Of a stretch of DNA of 64,000 nt, positions 1 to 8,664 are shown piece after piece; the first letter of the stretch is position 1, and every line of letters starts with the position of its first letter. A program made the translations under genes and the position numbers. This DNA is from Shimia sp049116215 (GTDB lineage Bacteria > Pseudomonadota > Alphaproteobacteria > Rhodobacterales > Rhodobacteraceae). The stretch covers positions 372,001 through 436,000 of the forward strand of contig NZ_JAGDZB010000003.1 of the NCBI RefSeq assembly GCF_049116215.1. The letters run 5' to 3'. The notes beneath the pieces were generated by a model, which saw only the letters and a program-made list of their open reading frames with translations, made no database searches and had not been told where the DNA came from.

Positions 1-815
1 ATTTCAAAGATTTCTTCGCCGGGACGCACGACGCCGCCAATGGTGGTCACGGCGAGGTTGTTCACAATCCCGCGCATGGGGGCGGTGATCACGGTGCGGG
101 AGAGTTGATCCTGCGCGAGGCGCATTTCTTGGCGTAGGGAGGTGATCTCTTTCAGGGTTTCGGAATATTCTTCCGCCAGCGCCAATTCGGCCTGTGTGAG
201 GATGTCCATGTAGCGGATTTCAGCCTCGGAGGCTTTTTCGCGGGCCTTATTGACCTCCAGCAGGGCGACAAACTCTTTCTTGTAGAGGCGCTCCATATTG
301 GAGAGCTCTTCCTGGGCCTGTTCGAGCTGGGTAAAGGCACCTTCGCGGCGGCTGTCGATGTCGGTTTGGCGGGCTTCAATTAAGGCTTTTTCCGAGGCCA
401 GAATGCGTGGGGCACGTTTGGCGAGGTCTTCGGGCACGTCAAATGCAAATTGACCGTCGATCTCGGCCTCAAGGCGTAGGCGGCGCAGTTCCAATGCGTC
501 GATCTGGTCTTGCAGGTCGTCAAAGGCGGAGCGGAAACGGGTGTCAGACAGAGTGGCGAGGATTTGGCCGGACTCAACAAGGTCGCCCTGTTTCACGGCG
601 AGATCAGCGAGGATGCCGCCCTCGAGGTTTTGCACCGATTGGGAGCGGGAAGAAGACACAACCTGACCGTCTGCGCGTACAATTTCGTCGACCCAGGCAA
701 AGGCGGCCCAGATGACAAACAGCCCAACTGCGGCGGCAATCAGGCGGATGGTCAGGCGGGAGGCTTTGAGTTGGTCATCAAGGCCGGTTTCATTGTCAAA
801 CTCGGAGGTGGTCAT
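1..815 (-). CDS. HlyD-family type I secretion adaptor, 3' end beyond window
   Basis: This is the periplasmic adaptor (membrane fusion protein) that would link the neighbouring ABC exporter to the TolC-like channel. The first 271 codons are visible. They show a cytoplasmic N-terminus, one membrane helix at about residues 20-37, a first half-lipoyl segment, then a long coiled-coil region rich in Glu, Leu and Arg, ending in a second lipoyl-like stretch with TAPMRGIV. The ATG at 815 overlaps the exporter stop in an ATGA, which points to translational coupling. The C-terminal beta-barrel portion lies off the left edge. The family assignment is firm; the substrate is inferred to be the adhesin at 4557-7790. 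Confidence 0.92.
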   Translation of the reverse strand, partial: MTTSEFDNETGLDDQLKASRLTIRLIAAAVGLFVIWAAFAWVDEIVRADGQVVSSSRSQSVQNLEGGILADLAVKQGDLVESGQILATLSDTRFRSAFDDLQDQIDALELRRLRLEAEIDGQFAFDVPEDLAKRAPRILASEKALIEARQTDIDSRREGAFTQLEQAQEELSNMERLYKKEFVALLEVNKAREKASEAEIRYMDILTQAELALAEEYSETLKEITSLRQEMRLAQDQLSRTVITAPMRGIVNNLAVTTIGGVVRPGEEIFE

Positions 816-3139
816 CCAGCCGCGCCTTCGGCGAGGTGGGCGAGGACCTGTTCACGCGGGCCATCGACCACGAGGCGGCCGTTTTGCAGGATCAAGGTGC
901 GAGTAGACAGTGCCAAGATGGGGGTTCGGTGCGTGGCAATGAGCGCGGTGCGGCCTTCCAGCCATGTGGAAAGGCGGCTGACCAGTGTGCGTTCCAGCGT
1001 TTGGTCAAGCGCGGCGGTGGGCTCATCAAGCAGCACGATGCTGGGGTTTTGCAGCCAGAGGCGGGCCCAACCGATGGATTGACGCTGGCCGATAGACAGG
1101 CCTTCGCCGCCGTCGCGGATTTGTAGATCCAGCCCCTGCGGGTGGTTGCGCAGGAAGGGGCCGAGGCCCGCGAAATCGAGTGCGGCCATCAGGCGATCGT
1201 CGTCGCGTTCCAACTGCGTCAGGTTAAGATTGTCGCGCAGGGAGCCCGCGAACAGGCGCACGTCCTGGCTGAGATATCCGATGTTGCGGCGCAGGTCGCG
1301 TTGGTCGATCTGGCCCATGTCGGTGCCGTCCAGCAGAACGCGGCCTTTGGTCGGGCCGTAGAGACCGGCCATGAGTTTCAGCAAGGTGGATTTGCCGGAG
1401 CCATTGGCGCCAAGGATAGTCACGCGTTGGCCTGGTTTGATGACCACGCCAGGCACATCAAGGGAGGCACCGCTGTGTTCGTCATAGGCAAAGGACAACT
1501 CGCGCAGTTCAAACTGGCCTTCGAGTTTCTCGCGGCGCAGGTACTTGCGTTCGCTGTCTTTCTCTTGTTCAGAAAGGGCAATGGCATCAAGGCTTTCCAG
1601 AGCGCCTTTGACGTTGGACCAGCGGGCCAGAGTGCCGGCAAATTGGGTCAGAGGGGCCAGCGTGCGGGAGGTGAGGATACCGCAGGCAATAATAGTTCCG
1701 ACGGTGAATTCACCGGCGAATACCAGGTAGGTGCCGATCACCACAGTGGCGATGTATGTCATTTGCTGCACGCCCTGAGACCAGTAGGTCAAAGCGGAGC
1801 TGAGGCGGCGCTGTTCGGCGGAAGAGTGGCTGGAGACGGCGTTGAGTTCGTCCCACAGGCGCAGCACGCGGTCTTCGCCGCGCTGGGTTTTTACGGTGTC
1901 GAGCTCAGTGATGACCTCTTGCAGCAGGCGACCCACTTTGGCGGAGGCGCCTTGGGTTTCCCGCGAGAGGTTAATCATGCGTTTTTGCAAGACGTAGGCG
2001 GGCAGGACCATGAGCACGCCGCCAAACATCAGCACCCAGACAAGGTTGCCTGCAATCGAGGCCACAAGCGCGAGGAAGATGAAGATAAACGGCATATCCG
2101 CCAGCACCGAGATGGTGGTGGAGGTGAAGAAGTCACGCACGGCGCCGAAGTCTCGCATCGCGGCAAACAGGCCGGATGGGGGCAGGGGGCGGCGGTCCGA
2201 GCGCATGCCCAACAGGCGTTTCATCAGGCGGTGCTGGATGGAGATTTCCATGCGGCGGCCTGCGGCGTCGCTCATCTTGGCGCGAGCGAGTTTGAGCAGG
2301 CCTTCGAGACCAATGGCGAAGATTGCACCGACGGCCAGCACCCAAAGCGTGGCTTGGGATTGGTGCGGGATCACGCGGTCGTAAACCTGCAGCGAGAAGA
2401 GCGCGACGGCGACGGCCAGAAGGTTGGCGACCAGCGAGCCCAGCATGATCTCGCCCATGTGGCGACGGTATTTGGTGAACTCGCCCCAGAACCAGTGGCC
2501 GGACATACCGTCTGCGATCTGCGGCACGTGGCGTTCAGCCAATTGGCGCAGAGAGACTTTGGCGCGCAGGGCGGTGCCGGAGAAGAAGGGCTCAAACTCG
2601 GTGACAGGCACTTCGGCGCGGTTGTCGGCGCAGCTGTCGTCATAGACGTAGAGCGTGTCTTCGTCCTGAGACAAAACCAGAATGGCTTGGCCGTTGTTCA
2701 TCAAGGCAACAGCAGGCCAAGCGGCCGCTGTGACTTTCATTTTGTGATGGGTTTTGGGCTCGACGCCTGCATGTGCGAGCGCGCCAGACAGCGCTTTGAT
2801 CGACACGTCACCGGGCGCGTTGGTCCACATGTGTTCGGCCACATCGGTCACAGGCACGTCGACGCCGTTGAGCGAGGCGAGTGTGGAGATCAGCGTGGCG
2901 CGGTGTTGAATGCGGGTGGCGGTGGCTTCAACCAGATCGTGGATGGCATCCGACGGCGCAGACGCTGCAGCAGGTTTGGCTGGCGCCGGTGCCGCGAGGG
3001 TTTTGGGGGTGATTTGAGCCACTTGCGTGGGAGCGGGCGTTTGGGCAGGCGCGGGGGCCTTGTTGGCGGCTTTGGTGGATTTCACGGCCGCAATGGACAA
3101 CACCACCGGTGCTTTGCCTTTGGAGTCCCCGGTGCTCAA
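812..3139 (-). CDS. Type I secretion ABC transporter/permease with degenerate C39-like domain
   Basis: This inner-membrane exporter has 775 residues. The first 80 are rich in Ala, Pro, Lys and Thr. A C39-like domain at about 80-200 follows, but no catalytic cysteine is seen where C39 peptidases carry one, so it probably binds rather than cleaves substrate, as in LapB-type exporters. A membrane domain spans about 225-520. The ATPase domain has Walker A GANGSGKST at 577-585, signature LSIGQ at 681, Walker B IVLLDE at 701 and the switch histidine at about 737. It overlaps both neighbours by an ATGA. The family is certain; the low-complexity N-terminal tail is unusual. Confidence 0.95.
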   Translation of the reverse strand: MSTGDSKGKAPVVLSIAAVKSTKAANKAPAPAQTPAPTQVAQITPKTLAAPAPAKPAAASAPSDAIHDLVEATATRIQHRATLISTLASLNGVDVPVTDVAEHMWTNAPGDVSIKALSGALAHAGVEPKTHHKMKVTAAAWPAVALMNNGQAILVLSQDEDTLYVYDDSCADNRAEVPVTEFEPFFSGTALRAKVSLRQLAERHVPQIADGMSGHWFWGEFTKYRRHMGEIMLGSLVANLLAVAVALFSLQVYDRVIPHQSQATLWVLAVGAIFAIGLEGLLKLARAKMSDAAGRRMEISIQHRLMKRLLGMRSDRRPLPPSGLFAAMRDFGAVRDFFTSTTISVLADMPFIFIFLALVASIAGNLVWVLMFGGVLMVLPAYVLQKRMINLSRETQGASAKVGRLLQEVITELDTVKTQRGEDRVLRLWDELNAVSSHSSAEQRRLSSALTYWSQGVQQMTYIATVVIGTYLVFAGEFTVGTIIACGILTSRTLAPLTQFAGTLARWSNVKGALESLDAIALSEQEKDSERKYLRREKLEGQFELRELSFAYDEHSGASLDVPGVVIKPGQRVTILGANGSGKSTLLKLMAGLYGPTKGRVLLDGTDMGQIDQRDLRRNIGYLSQDVRLFAGSLRDNLNLTQLERDDDRLMAALDFAGLGPFLRNHPQGLDLQIRDGGEGLSIGQRQSIGWARLWLQNPSIVLLDEPTAALDQTLERTLVSRLSTWLEGRTALIATHRTPILALSTRTLILQNGRLVVDGPREQVLAHLAEGAAG

Positions 3140-4515
3140 ATTGCGTCTCCGTCTGCCAGCAGACCCAGATCGCGGGCCAGCTCTAATTGTGCCAGCAGCT
3201 TGTCGTATTTGGCGTCGACGCCGTCAAGGGAGCGCAGCACGGATTGTTCGTAAACATCGACCACTTCCAGCACGGAGCGCTGGCCGGCACGGAATTGCGC
3301 CTCAAACAGCTTATACGTCTCGCGGCCTTCGCGGGCGAGCTGGTTGGCTTCACGCTCTTGGCGTTCCAGGCTTTGGATGTTGCTTTCCAGGCGCTTGCGG
3401 TCACGGGCACCGTCTTCGCGGGCTTCGTCCACCTGGCGGGCAGCAATGTCTTTGGAGGCTTCGATGGCTTTCAGTCGATCACCGGTGCCAAGGCCGAGGC
3501 CCACATCGTTGGAGAGGTTGAGGCCTGCGCTGTTGCCTTTGTTGGTGGTGCGCGCCGAGGCTTTGAGGCCTGGCAATTGTGCGGCGCGTTCCACAGTGGC
3601 TTGGGCGACGGAGCGTTCTGCCTCGGCGCGGGCGCGCAGCACTTCAAGGGGTTCGACGGCAGGATAAGACTGCGCAGAGAGGGCAGAGGCTGGTTTCAGT
3701 GTGAAGGCGGTGCCCGTCATGGCTTTGAGTTCAGCCAGAGCGGTGCCCGCGCTTTCAGAGGCGGTTTCGCTTTTGGTTTCCAGCGTCCGAATCTTGGTGC
3801 GCACCATGCGCAGGTCGCCTTTGTTGGAGACACCGCCATCCACACGCCCCTGCACAATGCGTTCAAAATGATGCAGTTGCGCCAGACCTTTGTTGCCGAC
3901 CTGAGCTTTCTCCTGACCACGCAAGCCTTTGATATAGAGCGCCAAAGCGGTGTAAGTGCGTTCGTTCAAGTCCTCAGAGAGGGTGACGGCCGCAACTTCG
4001 ACATCGGCGGCGGCGTATTCGCGCTCGGCCTTTTTGCGGCCGTGGTCAAACAGCACCTGTTCAAACACCAGACCCGCAATCACGTCGCTGAGGGTGTTGA
4101 GTGAGATTTCCGGGCTCAGGGTCGGAAGCCAGTTTTTGTTTTCAGCCTGAGCGCGCAGTTTTGCGGTTTGCAACTGGGCCTCGGCGGAGCGGCGCGAGGA
4201 GGTCAGCGCCACGTCGGCGACATGGCCCATGGCGCTGTCAGATGGAATAACGGAGCGGCGGGACAAGAGTGTGTTGAGGATATCGCTTTGGGTTTTGGCA
4301 TCCGCATCCTGCTCAAAGCTGGTGCGTTTGCTGACTTCAGCTGCGGCCTCGGCACCCTCTGGTTTGGCTTTAAGCAGGCCCATGGGCTTGCTCATGTCCG
4401 GCAGGTGCTCACTCATATTGGCCATGCAGCCGCTCAGGAGCGTGGCTCCCAGAAGGAGGGGCAAGCAGGTGGTGAGATGGCGGCGGGACATGGTGGCAGC
4501 GATATTCCGGAGCAT
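3136..4515 (-). CDS. TolC-family outer membrane channel lipoprotein of the type I system
   Basis: This protein has the long heptad-rich helices and repeated layout of a TolC-like outer-membrane efflux protein, and would be the exit duct for the adhesin. A lipoprotein signal ends in LLSGC, so it is probably lipidated. The frame is open back to an ATG at 4557, which abuts the adhesin stop in TGATG. A start there would place the hairpin at 4527-4547 inside the coding region and give a long, poor signal peptide. ATG 4515 or 4491 gives a better signal peptide. None of the three has a strong ribosome-binding site, so the start is uncertain. Confidence 0.88.
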   Translation of the reverse strand: MLRNIAATMSRRHLTTCLPLLLGATLLSGCMANMSEHLPDMSKPMGLLKAKPEGAEAAAEVSKRTSFEQDADAKTQSDILNTLLSRRSVIPSDSAMGHVADVALTSSRRSAEAQLQTAKLRAQAENKNWLPTLSPEISLNTLSDVIAGLVFEQVLFDHGRKKAEREYAAADVEVAAVTLSEDLNERTYTALALYIKGLRGQEKAQVGNKGLAQLHHFERIVQGRVDGGVSNKGDLRMVRTKIRTLETKSETASESAGTALAELKAMTGTAFTLKPASALSAQSYPAVEPLEVLRARAEAERSVAQATVERAAQLPGLKASARTTNKGNSAGLNLSNDVGLGLGTGDRLKAIEASKDIAARQVDEAREDGARDRKRLESNIQSLERQEREANQLAREGRETYKLFEAQFRAGQRSVLEVVDVYEQSVLRSLDGVDAKYDKLLAQLELARDLGLLADGDAI

Positions 4516-4526
4516 TGGATTTGAAT

Positions 4527-4547
4527 GGGGCGGCCTGTGGCCGCCCC
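4527..4547 (-). other. Hairpin between adhesin and TolC-like genes
   Basis: A perfect 9-base inverted repeat (GGGGCGGCC and its complement) with a 3-base loop lies just after the adhesin stop. No T-run follows on the minus strand, so it is unlikely to be a full intrinsic terminator. It could stabilise the adhesin message or lower expression of the downstream secretion genes. Confidence 0.5.
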
Positions 4548-4556
4548 AAAGCATCA

Positions 4557-7500
4557 TCAGATGATGACGTTGATGTCTTGGTCGACGATCAGGGTCACGC
4601 CGTCATTTCCAACCGTGTAAACATCATAAGCTTCGCCTTCGATATCAACGGTTTGGTTGGTCTTGGTCGCGTCTGTGACAGTGATCTGGTCATCCGCACC
4701 GCCGTGGATCGTGAGCGTGTCAGAGGTGTCTGACAGGTCTTTGATCTGGGCTTCAGTCAGGGTCAAGTTGGCATCAGAGGCGTAGTCCAACTCGATGCCT
4801 TCGATGTTGAAGTTGCCCGCCGCTGCGTGGTCCAGTGTGCCCGCGTTGGTGACGTTGTCATCCAGCACCAACAGCGTGTCCGACTGGTTACCAGCGTCAT
4901 CGGTGGAGGCAATCACCAGGTGCGTGCCATCCGAGGCGCGCGGGTTCAGAACATAGAGCGATTCATCGCCGCCCAGAGCCACTTCGGTGGTGGCCAGCTC
5001 GGCAGTGGAGCCGTCCTGGTTGAGGGCGTGGATCTCGTAGTCCTGGTTCTCGGTGCTGAGAGACAGGGAGGTCACGTCGTCATCCGCGAATGTCACGGAC
5101 TGAACTACCGGGTTGGTGATTTCCGTGTCCACGGCAAAGGTGGCGTTGGCTGTGGCGGTGTTGCCAGCGGCGTCGGTCACAGCAAGTGTGGCATTGGCGG
5201 TGTAGGTGCCTTCGGCCAGGGAGCCGTTTTCGTAGGTCACAAACCAGTTGCCGGAGGCATCGGAGGTTGTGCTGCGCACCACCCCATCCACGGTCACAAC
5301 CACGGAGGAGTTTGGCTCAGTTGTGCCTTCCAGCACCACACCGCCTTGCATTTGCGCGGCGTTGACCGGTGCAGCAAACACGCCTGCAGAGAGGTCCACG
5401 TCAATGGATGTGGCAGTATCCACATGCACGGTGGAGGTCGCGGTGGCTGTGTTGCCTGCCGCATCGGTTGCGGTCACGGTCACGGGAGCGTCGTATTCGC
5501 CTTGCGGGATGTCCGCTGCGGTGAAGTTCGCAACCCATGTGCCATTTGCAGCGGCGGTCACGGTACGGGAGGCACCGGCGATTTGCACAACCACATTGCT
5601 ACCGGCGTCTGCGGTGCCGGTGAGGCTGACACCACCGGCCACTTCGGCCGCGTTGGCGATGTCGTCGCCGCCAACTTGGCCTGCATTGATGCCCGCGGAC
5701 AGTTCGGTGTCCACGGCCACGGTGCCGGTTGTGGTCGCGCTGTTGCCAGCGGCGTCGGTTGCAGTGATGGACACGGTGCTGTTGTAGGTGCCTTGCGGAA
5801 TTTCACCGGCTGCGAAGGTTGCCGCCCAGGTGCCGTTGGCCGCTGTGGTTACGGTGTGGGTCACGCCTTCCATGGTCACAGCCACCGAAGAACCGGGTTC
5901 TGCTGTACCGGTCAGGGAGAAACCGCCAGCCACTTCGCTTGCGTTGGCGGTGTTGTCGCCACCCAGCTGGCTTGCGTTCATGGAGGCCGAGATTTCGGTG
6001 TCCACGCGGAAGCTGTCTGAGGTGGTGGTGACGTTGCCTGCCAGATCGGTCGCAGTAACGGCCACGGTGGTGTCGTAGGTGCCCTGCGGGATTTCACCGG
6101 CGGCGAAGGTGGCAGACCAGCTGCCATCACCGGCGGCGGTCACAGTGTGGGTCACGCTCTCGACGGTCACAGCGACAGAAGAGCCCGCTTCTGCGGTGCC
6201 GGTCAGGGTGACGCCCGCCGCAGCCTCAGCTGCGTTCACGATATCATCGCCCGCAACCGGGGAGGTGATGGTCGCCAGGCCGTCGGTGTCGATATGCACC
6301 GTAAAGGTCTCGGTGTGGCTGTTGCCTGCCAGATCGGTGGCAGTGATTGAGACTGTGCTGTCGTAGGTGCCGGTGCCAATCGCGGAGGCATCAAAGGCCG
6401 AAGACCAGGTGCCATCGCCGGCGACGGTCACGGTCTGGGTCACGCCTTCGAACAGGATCGAGAGCGAAGAGCCAGGCTCACCAGTGCCAGAAAGTACAAC
6501 ACCATCAGAGGCTTCTGCTGCGTTGATGATGTTGTCACCCTCAACCACTCCCATGGCGACGCCAGGGGCAATGGTGTCCACTTCGAGCGTGTCGGTCACA
6601 GTGGTGACGTTGCCGCGCTCATCGGTGGAAGTGATGGTGATGCCAGTGGTGTATTCGCCGGTGGACAGGGAGGACGAGTCAAAGGTCACAGTCCAAGAGC
6701 CGTCACCCTGAACGGTGGTGCTTTGGCTCACGCCGTCGATTTCCACTGTCAGGGCCGCGCCGGGTTCGCCGGTGCCGCTGATGACGTGGCCAGTGGTGTG
6801 GTCGTCTTCGTTGACAATGTCACCGGTGGAGACGGTGCCGTCCATGATGGACACATCAGGCGGAGTGGTGTCGATGTCGACAGATGGGCCGTCCAAATCA
6901 TAGACGGTGCCGCCCGGGTTTTCGACGCTGACGCTGACGTCATAATCGCCGTCATCGGGCAGGTCGCTTGGTTCGAAGGTCACCTCATAGGTGCCATCGT
7001 CTCCAATGGTGCCGGTGCCGGTTTCACCACCGATGGTCACGGTCACGGTGGAGCCGGGTTCGCCGGTGCCGGTGATGGTCACGCTGTCGTCGCCGGAGCC
7101 GCCAACAAGGCGCGGCACGTCTGCGTCGTCTACGGTTGGCGTGATGGTGTCATCATCGCCGTCGTCGTCTCCGTTATCATCATCGTCGTCATCGCCACCG
7201 CCATCACCGCCGCCGGTGGTGTCGTCGTCGTTTGGCTCTTCGTCGCCGCCGTCATCATCGTCACCTGAGCCGTCGTCGCCTTCGCCGCCATCTACGGTGT
7301 CTTCACCGTCACCGCCGCCCAGGGTCGAGGCCACTGCGGCAGCGCCGCCCACTCCAAGAAGGCCAGGCACCAAGCCCGCGAGGGGAGCGGCGAGAGGGGC
7401 GACAACCGGTTCAACCCGCTCCAGATCGAGGAAGGCCAGCTGGTCGTACTCGCTCCACTTGTCGGTCATGGACACCGCATCGTATTGCGCGAAATACTGA

Positions 7501-7790
7501 TCGTTGATGGGATCTCCAAGCTCGACCACCTGAACTTGGCCGTCTTTGGATAGCAGCAGTTCACGCTCGTCGCCGGAGAAGTAGTTCTCTAGGGTGATGG
7601 TTTCGCCGCTCACCAGGTGAATCACCAGATCGCCACCGTCATTTACATAACCGGCGACTTCTGATGGGGCGAGATTTACGGAAACTTGCGAGGCTTGCTG
7701 GGTGGCAATGACGCCATTGGCTGCTTCGGCTGTTTGGCCACGTACAACAACTCCGTCCGTACCGCGGACGGCATAACTAAAACTACTCAT
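4557..7790 (-). CDS. Type I-secreted BapA/Ig-repeat adhesin
   Basis: This is a 1077-residue surface adhesin and the likely substrate of the three secretion genes that follow it. Residues 1-110 resemble the BapA prefix domain, with the pattern NDGGDLVIHL then ETITLENYF. A hydrophobic Ala/Leu/Gly stretch (about 130-160) and an Asp/Gly-rich linker (about 165-218) follow. Seven bacterial Ig-like repeats of about 97 residues come next, each with GTGEPGS- or GTAEPGS-like and TATDAAGN-like motifs and closing in VDT. An eighth, divergent repeat precedes the C-terminus, where the type I signal should sit. No N-terminal Sec signal is present, as expected. Biofilm or attachment function is inferred. Confidence 0.9.
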   Translation of the reverse strand: MSSFSYAVRGTDGVVVRGQTAEAANGVIATQQASQVSVNLAPSEVAGYVNDGGDLVIHLVSGETITLENYFSGDERELLLSKDGQVQVVELGDPINDQYFAQYDAVSMTDKWSEYDQLAFLDLERVEPVVAPLAAPLAGLVPGLLGVGGAAAVASTLGGGDGEDTVDGGEGDDGSGDDDDGGDEEPNDDDTTGGGDGGGDDDDDDNGDDDGDDDTITPTVDDADVPRLVGGSGDDSVTITGTGEPGSTVTVTIGGETGTGTIGDDGTYEVTFEPSDLPDDGDYDVSVSVENPGGTVYDLDGPSVDIDTTPPDVSIMDGTVSTGDIVNEDDHTTGHVISGTGEPGAALTVEIDGVSQSTTVQGDGSWTVTFDSSSLSTGEYTTGITITSTDERGNVTTVTDTLEVDTIAPGVAMGVVEGDNIINAAEASDGVVLSGTGEPGSSLSILFEGVTQTVTVAGDGTWSSAFDASAIGTGTYDSTVSITATDLAGNSHTETFTVHIDTDGLATITSPVAGDDIVNAAEAAAGVTLTGTAEAGSSVAVTVESVTHTVTAAGDGSWSATFAAGEIPQGTYDTTVAVTATDLAGNVTTTSDSFRVDTEISASMNASQLGGDNTANASEVAGGFSLTGTAEPGSSVAVTMEGVTHTVTTAANGTWAATFAAGEIPQGTYNSTVSITATDAAGNSATTTGTVAVDTELSAGINAGQVGGDDIANAAEVAGGVSLTGTADAGSNVVVQIAGASRTVTAAANGTWVANFTAADIPQGEYDAPVTVTATDAAGNTATATSTVHVDTATSIDVDLSAGVFAAPVNAAQMQGGVVLEGTTEPNSSVVVTVDGVVRSTTSDASGNWFVTYENGSLAEGTYTANATLAVTDAAGNTATANATFAVDTEITNPVVQSVTFADDDVTSLSLSTENQDYEIHALNQDGSTAELATTEVALGGDESLYVLNPRASDGTHLVIASTDDAGNQSDTLLVLDDNVTNAGTLDHAAAGNFNIEGIELDYASDANLTLTEAQIKDLSDTSDTLTIHGGADDQITVTDATKTNQTVDIEGEAYDVYTVGNDGVTLIVDQDINVII
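5123..7150 (-). repeat. Seven tandem Ig-like repeats, 97-codon period
   Basis: The repeats are visible in protein and DNA. The segment encoding the EIPQGTY motif recurs near 5497, 5788 and 6079, exactly 291 bases apart. The central three copies are most alike, which suggests recent duplication or ongoing homogenisation. Copy number may vary between strains. Confidence 0.85.
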
Positions 7791-8664
7791 GTATTCTACC
7801 GCTCTAGGTTGATCGGGCTTATGCCCTTGTTTGATTTGAAATGACTATAAATGTGACGGTTACGTAAGCCAATCACTTTTTTGCCACATTTGTATAAAAC
7901 TAAGGGATTTCGTAGTTTTTTGGGCGTGTTTTCGGGGTTTTTTCATAACCAACAGCTTTGGCTCGACAATTTTGTGTTGGGGTTGGGGGAAGCTCTAGCA
8001 ATTGTGGTTTGAGCGTGGAGAAGTCGCAGAGGTAGGGGGATGAGGGCTGTATGGGAGGCGCTGTCCTAGCAATTTTCGGATTTGCTGAGTTGCACAACTT
8101 TTGATTGCAATGTGGCTGGGGACAACTTGTTTTGAGCGCCCAGATGCACTGATTGGGTTGTTTGTATGCACACAATAGCCGCCTTTCTGGGCTGAATGCT
8201 GGAGTTAGTGGTGGTTCTCACATACTTCGGTGCATTTGTTGCCGGTGGGCAGGAAGTGGCCGAGCCGAGGCGCGCAACTATTTCGCTGTGACCCCTTGAA
8301 AATTAGCGTGTTGAAATTCCACATGAAACGGGAAGGTGGCGTGCGTTTTCCCCCTTTCTGATAGAGATGGTGGCCTGAGGAGAACGGCCATTTTGTTGAG
8401 TAGATGCGCCAACACGCAAAAAGGCGCTTATTCTCGGCCAATAACAGCCGGTTGACGGGTTTGTCATTTGGGTGTGAGCGGCCTAGACGCCAAGTGGTCT
8501 TTTGTTGACCTGCGTCGTGACGGCGCAAAGGAGGGAGCGGGGAACCGTTTTCGGGTTGGCACAGGGCAAATGAGTGGATGCCTGATTTTGGCTGGTCGTG
8601 CGGCTTGGGTCAGGTGAATAGCAAGCCCCCTCTTCGAGCAAACGGGGGCATATGGAGACAGAAG
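7791..8664. other. Long gene-free region between adhesin and porin
   Basis: These 874 bases contain no frame I can defend as a gene. The two minus-strand frames of 91 and 107 codons look non-coding in composition and match no family. The part near 7791-7900 should hold the adhesin promoter, with a small hairpin GGGC-ATAA-GCCC at about 7818-7830 in the leader. TAGCAATT occurs twice about 75 bases apart. The right end must contain the porin promoter, but I cannot place it. Confidence 0.5.

Noticed and set aside
1142..3253. Long plus-strand frame of 703 codons opposite the ABC exporter gene
   Set aside because: It is the antisense shadow of a clear ABC exporter; composition is His/Gly/Gln-rich nonsense without family motifs.
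7130..7300. Dense GAC/GAT repeats that look like a microsatellite
   Set aside because: They encode the Asp/Gly-rich linker of the adhesin and are explained by it.
7900..8175. Minus-strand frame of 91 codons in the same gap
   Set aside because: AT-rich noncoding sequence; no start signal and no family match.
8205..8528. Minus-strand frame of 107 codons in the adhesin-porin gap
   Set aside because: No ribosome-binding site, no domain, residue use unlike real proteins of this genome.
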